Positions 6,451 to 12,277 of a stretch of DNA of 13,872 nucleotides are shown piece after piece (the stretch's first letter is position 1; each line of letters opens with the position of its first letter). The position numbers and the translations under genes are program-made. Source of the DNA: Phycisphaerales bacterium (GTDB lineage Bacteria; Planctomycetota; Phycisphaerae; Tepidisphaerales; Tepidisphaeraceae). Under the pieces are notes generated by a model. That model was not told where the DNA came from and did not search any database. It was given only the letters and a program-made list of their open reading frames with translations. The stretch spans positions 1 through 13,872 of the forward strand of contig JAQGHP010000119.1 in assembly GCA_028288775.1 (NCBI GenBank), given 5' to 3'.

Positions 6451-7788
6451 TTAGCCTTCGTACGCGATCGGCTGCCCCGCGAGCACGCCGGCCAGTTCGT
6501 GCTCGTAAAAGCATCCCTTTTCCCCCGCATAATGATTCAGGCCGATTTCCAGCGTCCCTGCTTGGTAGTGGGCGTAGCGTTTGGTGACGTCGAAGCCCAG
6601 GACGAAGCGAATCATCGCGAGATCATCTCGCACCGCCTGGCGCCGCGAAGCGTCCTGACACGCCAGCGCGATCGCCCCATGGACGCGGTTCAGGCCCCAG
6701 CGCGAAAGCTGGCGCGCGGTAAGGGCCGGATCGCCGTCGTCCCAGTTGACATCGAGATTGATATGGCGGCCGAGCAGCGTGCTGATTCGCCGCATGAAAC
6801 GCGGCACCGAGTAAGCGCGGTACACGTCGAGCGAGGGCGATTCCTGGTCCGTGGCGAGCAGGCGGTGGCCGGCAGTCTCAACGTCGATGGTTTCGGGCAA
6901 CCCCGCCAGCACGCCCGGCAACAATTCCGCCAGCCCGGCGTCGCTGTAGTAGCCGGAGGTGTGGTTCAGCCACATTCGGTAGACGAGGTCGCTGCCATCG
7001 AGGGCGACGAAACGGTCGTCGGAATAGTTGGCCGCCTCAATGCGCAGCGCCCGCAGCCGGCCTTTGAGCGGGACCTGCGATGCCACCTGCGTGAACAATT
7101 CACCCCACGCGGCAAACAGGCCTCCTTCAAACCAGTTCACCAGCGTGTCACGCTCGTCGCTCCCCAGCTGCGCCAGCAACTCGACAATCGCCGCCTGCGC
7201 CACCACCGGAGAGCCGACCGCGCCGGTGAGCATCTCCTGCAATTTGGGCAGCAGCGTCATCTCTGCCATCGGCAGCAATTCCTCCGCTTGCGATTGAAGC
7301 GGCGCATCGTCCCAGCTCTGCTCGGCGGGGGTTGAGGCGGTTGATCCGCCGACTGACATTTCCCCGAATCCCTCGGCCAGTGCCTGGCCCACGCCTTCCA
7401 TCGCGGTGCTTATCACCGTGGCGGCCTGCTCCATCGCGGCTTCGATTCCGCCGCCCATCATGCGCTCCATCGTCGCGGGCAGATCGAGCTTCCACTGCCC
7501 GTCTTCGGTGAGCATGACGCACGGCATCACCATGGCCGGCGGCGCGTCCGCCGGGGCGTCGAGCGGGATGAGCTTGAGGGGAATCAGCGCGCCGTCCCCT
7601 TCCATCTGCCCCTCGCCCATCTCGAACCGCACGCCCTGGGGCCCGGAGTTGTCGAACTGCCCGGTCTCCAGCGTCCTGCGCGACAGACAGGCTTTCATCG
7701 CAGATTCATCGTGCCGCTGACCGGCGTCGAGAAACCTCTGCAGCACCTGCAACGCCTCGGCGGGAACGGTAGCGGACGATGCGGGCAT
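6451..7788 (-). CDS. Unrecognised 445-residue protein between hldD and the GT87 gene
   Basis: No signal peptide or clear membrane segment is seen, so it is probably cytoplasmic. Residues about 5-110 look like an NTF2/SnoaL- or DUF4878-like module: a first helix (ALQVLQRFLDAGQRHDESAMKA), alternating strands, and a closing EDGQWKLDL. A Met/Ala/Gly-rich helical linker (about 110-170) follows. The rest (about 170-445) is an acidic mixed domain with GLFAAWGELF, LVYRMWLNHTSGYYSD, NLDVNWDDGDPAL, RQLSRWGLNRVHGAIALACQD and RYAHYQAGTLEIGLNHYAGEKGCFYEHEL that I cannot assign. The start is supported by GGAG six bases upstream. It lies 60 bases after hldD and 57 before the GT87 start, so co-transcription is likely. 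Its opposite strand has a long Arg/His-rich frame that I regard as a shadow. Confidence 0.8.
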   Translation of the reverse strand: MPASSATVPAEALQVLQRFLDAGQRHDESAMKACLSRRTLETGQFDNSGPQGVRFEMGEGQMEGDGALIPLKLIPLDAPADAPPAMVMPCVMLTEDGQWKLDLPATMERMMGGGIEAAMEQAATVISTAMEGVGQALAEGFGEMSVGGSTASTPAEQSWDDAPLQSQAEELLPMAEMTLLPKLQEMLTGAVGSPVVAQAAIVELLAQLGSDERDTLVNWFEGGLFAAWGELFTQVASQVPLKGRLRALRIEAANYSDDRFVALDGSDLVYRMWLNHTSGYYSDAGLAELLPGVLAGLPETIDVETAGHRLLATDQESPSLDVYRAYSVPRFMRRISTLLGRHINLDVNWDDGDPALTARQLSRWGLNRVHGAIALACQDASRRQAVRDDLAMIRFVLGFDVTKRYAHYQAGTLEIGLNHYAGEKGCFYEHELAGVLAGQPIAYEG

Positions 7789-7848
7789 AAGCGGCTCCGA
7801 TAGTCGGGAACTTGTGAATCGTACTTGAAGGAAATGTTTGAAGGCTAA

Positions 7849-8760
7849 TCACACGCCCAGGGTGCCGGACGCGAAGTACGCATCGATACCTTTGGCCAGA
7901 TCGTACTTGGGATCGTACTTGAGCGCTTTCCGCGACTGGGCCAAATCCGCTTCCGTCCAGGTCTGGAAGAAGCTGTAGGGGTTCTCGAAGTATTCCGGGG
8001 GCAACTCGGTCCCGAGCACGCGGTTGAGGTGATGGACAACCTGATTGAAGGACGATGCCGCCCCGCTGCCGACGTTGAAGACGCCGCCGGCCTTGGAGTG
8101 CATACCGCACAGATTGGCCTCGATCACGTCGTCGATATAGACGAAATCGCGGCGTTGCTCGCCGTCGGTGAAAATGCGCGGCCGCTTGCCGGCCCGCATG
8201 GGCTTGGCGAGCTGGCCGATCATGCTGGCGAACTTCCCCTTATGCCCTTCGCCCGCCCCGTACACGTTGAAATAGCGCAGGCCGACGATCGGATGGGGGA
8301 GGCGCTGCGTGTAACGCTCGGCGAGGCGCTCCATGGCGAGCTTGGAGTAGCCGTAGACGTTCAGCGGCTCGGCGGACTGCGATTCCTTGTTGGGTGATGC
8401 GCCCCTGCCATACGTGGCGGCGCTGCTGGCCCATACCACGCGGCTCTCCCACTTCACGGCAAGATCGAGCAGATTGCGGAAGCCCTCGACGTTATTCTGC
8501 ATCATCTTCCGCTGGTCCATCACGGTGGTGTCGGTGATGGAGGCTTCGTGGAAGATGACGTCAAATCGCTCCAGAGCCGCCAGCGGCGCCACACCGCCGG
8601 AGACGTCGAGCGTGAGCACGTCGCCCGGGAAGTGGATGAGGTTGGTCCAACTGCCGGAGGAGAAGTCGTCGAGGACGACTGTCGTATGCCCATCGGCACA
8701 GAGCCGCTTCGCCAGGTTGGACCCGATGAACCCCGCTCCGCCGGTCACGAGAATCCGCAC
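7849..8760 (-). CDS. hldD: ADP-L-glycero-D-manno-heptose 6-epimerase (HldD/RfaD-like)
   Basis: This 303-residue short-chain (extended) epimerase is slightly shorter than E. coli HldD. It would convert ADP-D-glycero-D-manno-heptose to the L-glycero form for lipopolysaccharide or other surface glycans. Visible features are the NAD(P) motif TGGAGFIG (6-13), acidic Asp31-Asp32 after strand 2, the HldD-type segment FHEASITDTTVMDQRKMMQNN, ASSAATYG (111-118), catalytic Tyr136 and Lys140 in NVYGYSK, RYFNVYG with EGHKGKFAS, RRDFVYIDDV, and a C-terminal WTEADL stretch as in HldD. These favour HldD over GalE-type enzymes. The start is GTG with a GAGGTG Shine-Dalgarno four bases upstream. It heads a likely operon with the two genes downstream, and a SIS isomerase of the same pathway type lies at 11474. 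Confidence 0.9.
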   Translation of the reverse strand: MRILVTGGAGFIGSNLAKRLCADGHTTVVLDDFSSGSWTNLIHFPGDVLTLDVSGGVAPLAALERFDVIFHEASITDTTVMDQRKMMQNNVEGFRNLLDLAVKWESRVVWASSAATYGRGASPNKESQSAEPLNVYGYSKLAMERLAERYTQRLPHPIVGLRYFNVYGAGEGHKGKFASMIGQLAKPMRAGKRPRIFTDGEQRRDFVYIDDVIEANLCGMHSKAGGVFNVGSGAASSFNQVVHHLNRVLGTELPPEYFENPYSFFQTWTEADLAQSRKALKYDPKYDLAKGIDAYFASGTLGV

Positions 8761-8823
8761 GATTCACCTCTTCAATAAACTGGCGAAACCGTTCCGCCCA
8801 TTTGCGAACGACTATCGCAGGTA

Positions 8824-8872
8824 CGTTGCAAGAATCCAGAGCATTCCCCTATGCCACTCCGGTTTTGCAACG
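8824..8872. promoter_or_regulatory. Inverted repeat upstream of hldD
   Basis: CGTTGCAA (8824-8831) and TTGCAACG (8865-8872) are perfect 8-bp arms separated by 33 bases, 64-112 bases before the hldD start. Each half also contains the self-complementary TTGCAA. A further TTGCAA lies at about 8991. The arrangement suits a dimeric regulator bound at two sites; no regulator is identified and the promoter itself is unclear. Confidence 0.3.
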
Positions 8873-9087
8873 GGAGTTTATATCCGATGGATTGCGCCGG
8901 CACCGGCGGGTTTCAGGGTGTCGCGTTTCCTGAGCCGACACTGCGACATTTCCGCCATTCTGACGGGGGTCTAGGGACGGCCATCGAAATTGCAAAATCC
9001 CCTAGTTTTTCATCAATCGTGCTTTCGCAGCAGAAAACAAGCATTTTCTACTGACTTCACGCAATCGCTGCGCAAGACGGCTGGGAC
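8873..9087. other. Intergenic region with overlapping dyads upstream of a candidate small RNA
   Basis: No gene is supportable here; short frames are unlike any protein I know. Overlapping dyads GTGTCG/CGACAC (8918-8923, 8936-8941) and TGTCGC/GCGACA (8919-8924, 8943-8948) lie about 165-195 bases before the predicted start of the small RNA, a distance typical for sigma-54 activator sites. The part from 8985 to 9060 is richer in A and T than its surroundings. Confidence 0.35.
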
Positions 9088-9103
9088 TGGCACGGGAGTT
9101 GTT
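9088..9103 (+). promoter_or_regulatory. Sigma-54-like promoter
   Basis: TGGCACGGGAGTTGTT matches the -24/-12 consensus TGGCACGRNNNTTGCW at every defined position except one, where the C of the -12 GC is T. GG and the -12 G have the required ten-base spacing. Transcription would begin near 9114, just before the first of three stem-loops. The changed -12 base is the main weakness. Confidence 0.45.
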
Positions 9104-9113
9104 AAAACATTTT

Positions 9114-9272
9114 CGTCAACGTCCCTGCCGTCGCTATCCATGGCGGAAGGGACGAAGACTTCCAAACTTAGCCCATTCTTCCCCCCGATGTGTAGGGTTC
9201 TCCCTCCCACAACCCCGAACCCTTGCACAGCCCCATTCGAAGCCGCCCCTTGCCCGGGGGCGGCTTTTTTTA
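9114..9272 (+). ncRNA. Candidate small RNA of about 158 nt with three stem-loops
   Basis: Stem-loop 1 (9120-9154) has a seven-base GC-rich stem, a symmetric G-A mismatch and a five-base upper stem with a nine-base loop. Stem-loop 2 (about 9191-9226) pairs AGGGTTC with GAACCCT around a C-rich 16-base loop. Stem-loop 3 is the intrinsic terminator. No protein gene lies between the terminator and the divergent hldD start, so the terminator needs another transcript to end. A short frame (ATG at 9140) runs straight through the terminator and is Pro/Cys-rich, so I do not think it is coding. No known RNA family recognised. Confidence 0.45.
9241..9272 (+). terminator. Intrinsic terminator
   Basis: AGCCGCCCC and GGGGGCGGCT (9241-9249, 9256-9265) form a strong GC stem with a short loop and are followed by a run of seven T, then ATT. 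The T-run is on the plus strand only, so it acts on rightward transcription. No plus-strand protein gene precedes it. Confidence 0.88.
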
Positions 9273-9466
9273 TTGGACGTAGGCGGTTCGAAAGCTGCAC
9301 ATCACCGGGAGGAAGCGCCGGGCGGTGAAGCCCCGTTTCATCCGCTGGACGTGAACCGCCGCGAGGACGATGGTCTTCAACGATCCTCTCCCGGAGCCAA
9401 ACGGCATATGACACGTCTCATCCATCGCGACCTCATCGCAATCCGCGCTGGTCCCGTGGGCCTTGA
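9273..9466. other. Stretch without an intact gene
   Basis: No frame here matches a known family on either strand. It may be the decayed upstream part of the gene whose 3' end survives at 9467-9634, but I cannot align it to that family. Confidence 0.4.
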
Positions 9467-9634
9467 TCGCGATTCCAGGTTCCCAAGGGCGAAATCAAAA
9501 GGCGGAAGACCTCGCCGATCTCGATGATGCCCGAGGGCCTGAGCACCGCCGACGCCCGCGACCTGATGGTCAACCTTGACATCCCCGTGCAGGTTCCGGC
9601 GAAGGAAGACTTCAAATTGCTCCCTCCGCCGTGA
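9467..9634 (+). pseudogene. C-terminal fragment resembling a PVC-type heme-binding domain protein
   Basis: The frame ending at TGA 9632-9634 reads VPKGEIKRRKTSPISMMPEG followed by LSTADARDLMVNL, then a short Pro-rich tail. The pattern of an E-I-x-x-R strand, then SP-S-MPEGL and a D-L-L-x-F/N-L helix, is the usual C-terminus of the heme-binding domain attached to many planctomycete membrane-bound dehydrogenase and HEAT-repeat proteins. The same frame has a stop at 9464-9466 and no start or heme CxxCH motif upstream, so only the tail remains. Its end overlaps the last codons of the convergent lipoprotein gene by 23 bases. Confidence 0.55.
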
Positions 9635-10208
9635 AGGCGTGGATCACCCTCCAGATTTTTTCCTTGCTCCCATCCGGCAGCTGCTTGAATTTTATCGGGT
9701 CCTTGTCTCTAAAGAGCTCCGGGTTTTGCAAGTTATCGGCAATCTTTTTCTCGAGCTGCGCGGGAGTCTTCGCGTCGTTGAGAAATTCAAGATTCATCGG
9801 GAGCAATTCGATGCCCATCTCAACGCGTTTATAGCGAAAGTACGCATAGCGGGCGGCAGCCTTCTCGCCCGCCGCGAGTTCCCACTCAGGATTCACCACC
9901 TCGACGGAAATCACGTCCATTCCCGCGACCTGCGCATGCCACGCCTTCGCCGCCAGGCGCGCCTGCGGCTTGATCCTGTCGCCCGCGAGTTCGTACACGT
10001 AGAACGTGACCAGGTACGTATGCTTGTCGTACGGATGAACGTGCATCAGTCCCCCGGGCGTATCCGCTTCCCACCACCCGGCGAGCTTCGGATCGACCGC
10101 CGACTTTTCCGGATCGCCCAACGGAACGGTGTGGCACCCCGCCAGCACGAGCGCCATCATTGCCACGGCCAGCGTGGCCGCCCGCATATTAGAAATGGAT
10201 AAGTGCAT
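9612..10208 (-). CDS. Predicted lipoprotein of unknown function
   Basis: This 198-residue protein begins with a type II signal peptide: a short N-terminus with Arg9, a hydrophobic core (TLAVAMMALVLAG) and a lipobox LAGC with the lipidated Cys25. The mature part begins HTVPLGDPEKSAVDPKLAGWWEADTPGG, followed by strand-rich sequence (THTYLVTFYVYELAGDR-like alternation, RYAYFRYKRVEMGIELLPMN) and ends in a helical DGSKEKIWRVIHAF. The KLAGWWE and LLPMN features resemble small planctomycete lipoproteins, but I know no assigned function. I chose the ATG at 10208 because GGAAGGA lies five bases upstream; a longer frame from a TTG at 10256 would add 16 residues before the signal peptide. It is divergent from the ROK kinase and convergent with the gene fragment at 9467. 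Confidence 0.87.
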   Translation of the reverse strand: MHLSISNMRAATLAVAMMALVLAGCHTVPLGDPEKSAVDPKLAGWWEADTPGGLMHVHPYDKHTYLVTFYVYELAGDRIKPQARLAAKAWHAQVAGMDVISVEVVNPEWELAAGEKAAARYAYFRYKRVEMGIELLPMNLEFLNDAKTPAQLEKKIADNLQNPELFRDKDPIKFKQLPDGSKEKIWRVIHAFTAEGAI

Positions 10209-10283
10209 GGCGGGTCCTTCCGGCAGTGTGGAGGCCTTCCGCTCAAGCATACGCAATCGAGTCCGTCAGGTGACAGGGCAGCC

Positions 10284-10340
10284 CCGTGGAACCGCCCTCT
10301 CGGGGTTGTGCGAACACCGGGCGGAAGCCCGGTACCACGG
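10284..10340. repeat. Structured intergenic element upstream of the ROK kinase gene
   Basis: An outer stem CCGTGG/CCACGG (10284-10289, 10335-10340) encloses a perfect 7-bp hairpin ACCGGGC-ggaa-GCCCGGT (10316-10333). An alternative pairing CCCCG/CGGGG (about 10282-10305) uses the left half. It lies just upstream of the predicted promoter, so it is not in the ROK mRNA. It looks like another dispersed palindromic repeat; only one copy is in this window. Confidence 0.5.
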
Positions 10341-10356
10341 AAGTCACCCGGCACAA

Positions 10357-10384
10357 TCGACAGTTTCCCCGTTTCTGCTAAGAT
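10357..10384 (+). promoter_or_regulatory. Candidate sigma-70 promoter giving a near-leaderless ROK mRNA
   Basis: TCGACA (10357-10362, five of six -35 matches), a 16-base spacer, and TAAGAT (10379-10384, four of six -10 matches). Transcription would begin around 10391, about four bases before the ATG at 10395. No Shine-Dalgarno is present, in line with this. Confidence 0.55.
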
Positions 10385-10394
10385 CGCCCTGGCT

Positions 10395-11321
10395 ATGTTT
10401 CTAGGTGTTGAGATCGGCGGGACGAAGCTGCAGATCGTAGCGGGCGACGGGTCGGCGACCATCGCCCGGCGATGGCGCGGCACCGTGCGGCAAGGACTGG
10501 GCGGCGCGGGAATTTGCGATCAAATCAAAAGCGCCATCGCCGACTGGACCGCGGGTCCCGGCGGGATGCGGATTAAAGCCGCGGGAATTGGATTTGGCGG
10601 CCCAGTCGACACCGCTTCCGGCCGCGTCCGCCGATCGCACCAGATCGACGGGTGGGAAAACTTTCCCCTGCGCGACTGGCTCGCCGAATTGGTGCAAGCG
10701 CCCGTGGCGGTGGACAATGACGCGAACGTCGCCGCCCTGGGCGAGGCCGTCTGCGGCGCAGGCGCTAGGGCGGACCCGGTCTTCTACGTAACGCTGGGCA
10801 GCGGAGTGGGAGGCGGACTCGTGGCCGGCGGCAACATCTATCACGGCGCCGCGCCGGGCGAGGCGGAGTTCGGCCATCTCCGCCTCGACCGCGACGGGGC
10901 GACCGTCGAGTCGCGCTGCTCCGGCTGGGCAGTGGATGTCCGTATTCGGCGACTCGCGACCGAAGAGCCGCAAAGCCTCCTGGCCCGCGCCATCGGCGAC
11001 AAGCCGGGCGGCGAGGCCCGGCACCTGGCCGCGGCCCTGCGCCAAGGCGATGCCGCGGCGAAGAGCATTTTGCGTGAGCTGGCGGGCGACCTGTCCTTCG
11101 CCCTGTCGCACGCTGTGCATTTGTTCCACCCGCAGGTGATCGTGCTGGGCGGCGGGCTTGCACTGGTGGGCGAGCCCCTGCGTGCCGCGGTCGCCGGGGC
11201 GTTGCCGGCATTTACGATGCACGCATTTTTACCCGCGCCCGACGTCCGCCTGGCTGGGTTGGGCGAAGACTCGGTGCCGGTCGGCGCGCTGGAACTGGCC
11301 GCACGGCTTGCCGTGGGCTAA
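10395..11321 (+). CDS. ROK family sugar kinase
   Basis: This 308-residue protein is of normal length for ROK kinases, cytoplasmic enzymes that phosphorylate sugars such as glucose or N-acetyl-hexosamines with ATP. Visible motifs are the phosphate loop GVEIGGTK (4-11), GIGFGGPVD, DNDANVAALGEA with the likely catalytic Asp109, the GSGVGGGLV glycine-rich turn, GEAEFGHL with the sugar-binding Glu and His, and IVLGGGL near the end. The zinc-binding CxCGxxGCxE segment that normally follows GH is reduced to a single Cys in ESRCSGWAVD, so metal binding there is unlikely. The start at 10395 gives the typical family N-terminus; an upstream frame to 10203 has no family similarity. A SIS isomerase follows 152 bases downstream on the same strand with a repeat between. 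Substrate unknown. Confidence 0.92.
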   Translation: MFLGVEIGGTKLQIVAGDGSATIARRWRGTVRQGLGGAGICDQIKSAIADWTAGPGGMRIKAAGIGFGGPVDTASGRVRRSHQIDGWENFPLRDWLAELVQAPVAVDNDANVAALGEAVCGAGARADPVFYVTLGSGVGGGLVAGGNIYHGAAPGEAEFGHLRLDRDGATVESRCSGWAVDVRIRRLATEEPQSLLARAIGDKPGGEARHLAAALRQGDAAAKSILRELAGDLSFALSHAVHLFHPQVIVLGGGLALVGEPLRAAVAGALPAFTMHAFLPAPDVRLAGLGEDSVPVGALELAARLAVG

Positions 11322-11343
11322 ATGACCGTCCCAGATTCGAGAA

Positions 11344-11434
11344 GTATTCAGAGCCGGGCCGTGTCGGCCCGGTCGGACCGGAGGTCCGATCCGCTCCCCT
11401 CTCCCCTGTACTCGGGGGAGAGGGAGCCAGACGG
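11344..11434 (+). repeat. Three-hairpin repeat, copy 2
   Basis: The same element as at 2431-2522, with better pairing: CCGGGCCG-tgt-CGGCCCGG (11354-11372, perfect 8 bp), CGGACC-gga-GGTCCG (11374-11388, perfect 6 bp), and CCCTCTCCCC...GGGGGAGAGGG (about 11397-11424, perfect). It lies in the ROK to SIS intergenic gap and ends about 27 bases before the SIS Shine-Dalgarno, so it could sit in the leader or between two cistrons of one mRNA. Confidence 0.75.
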
Positions 11435-11473
11435 CGCGCCTTTCCGTCCACGCAAACGAAAGAGGAAACTAAG

Positions 11474-12088
11474 ATGTCCGCATCCACCCACACCAAAGCG
11501 TCCCCCGCCCATCCGCAGCTTTCCGCCTGGATCGAACGCTACCGCGCGCAGCAGCAGGCCGCGATCGGCTCCATCCCCACCGATGCCGTCGCCCGCGTGA
11601 CCGAGCGGCTGCGCGTGGCCCTTTCTGAAGACCAGCAGATCTTCGTCTTCGGCAACGGCGGCAGCGCGGCCAACGCCTCCCACTTCGCCACCGACCTGGG
11701 CAAGGGCTCCTCCGACAAGATCGGCAAGCGCTTCCGCGTCATCTCCCTCAACGACAACGTCAGTTGGATGACTGCCCTGGGCAACGATTACGCCTACGAG
11801 GACATCTATCTCCGCCAGCTCCAAAACTACGCCCGCCCAGGCGACGTCGTGCTCGTCATGAGCGTCAGCGGCAGTTCGCCGAACCTGGTGAAGGCAGTCG
11901 CGTGGGCCAAGGAGCAGGGCCTGTACACCGCCGCGTTGATCGGCGGAAAACGCGGCAAACTCGCGGGCATCGCCGACGAGGCCATCGTCATTGACTCCGA
12001 ACACTACGGCCGCGCCGAAGACGCCCAGATGGCCATCTGCCATATGCTCTGCTACGCCTTCATGGAAATGCCCGAACTGGCAAAATAG
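11474..12088 (+). CDS. SIS-domain protein, phosphoheptose-isomerase-like (GmhA family)
   Basis: This 204-residue single SIS domain is the size of GmhA, which turns sedoheptulose 7-phosphate into D-glycero-D-manno-heptose 7-phosphate. It shows the phosphosugar motif VFGNGGSAANASHFATDL (58-75, with His70), LGNDYAYEDIYLRQLQNYARPGDV, the second phosphate loop SVSGSSPNLVKAV, and a C-terminal AEDAQMAICHML. GmhA normally carries a QExH...H zinc site in that last helix; here the positions read E, D, Q and one His, so the metal site differs and the substrate may too. The start is supported by AGAGGA eight or so bases upstream. The distant hldD-like gene favours a heptose route, while the preceding ROK kinase suggests the two act on a related sugar. 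No gene symbol given because of the site difference. Confidence 0.85.
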   Translation: MSASTHTKASPAHPQLSAWIERYRAQQQAAIGSIPTDAVARVTERLRVALSEDQQIFVFGNGGSAANASHFATDLGKGSSDKIGKRFRVISLNDNVSWMTALGNDYAYEDIYLRQLQNYARPGDVVLVMSVSGSSPNLVKAVAWAKEQGLYTAALIGGKRGKLAGIADEAIVIDSEHYGRAEDAQMAICHMLCYAFMEMPELAK

Positions 12089-12130
12089 AGCGATTTGCGA
12101 TTTACAAGTGATGGCGTTGCGAATCGGCCG

Positions 12131-12208
12131 ATATGAATTCGAATTTTGAAATTCAAATCTCATATTTGAAATCTCTAATATGAAATCTCAAATTTGAGAT
12201 TTCGAATT
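12131..12208. repeat. AT-rich repeat island with a 22-bp perfect palindrome
   Basis: An island made almost only of variants of TTTGAAATCTC and its complement, strikingly AT-rich against the high-GC surroundings. Positions 12182-12203 form a perfect 22-bp palindrome, with direct copies of TGAAATCTC upstream (about 12167 and 12181). It lies between the SIS gene stop and the channel-like gene. It could be a dispersed repeat or a binding site; the origin is unclear. Confidence 0.65.
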
Positions 12209-12277
12209 ACCAACCTCTGCTCTCCCCACCGCCCAACCCGAATGCCCCCACGCCCCGCCTATCCGACCGTCGTACAC

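Noticed and set aside
6178..7335. 385-residue plus-strand frame opposite the 445-residue gene
   Set aside because: Arg/Gln/His-rich antisense pattern; the minus strand has a good Shine-Dalgarno, a regular domain-like sequence and fits the operon.
8990..9328. Small protein across the candidate small RNA
   Set aside because: The frame runs through the terminator hairpin and T-run, is Pro/Cys-rich and has no ribosome site.
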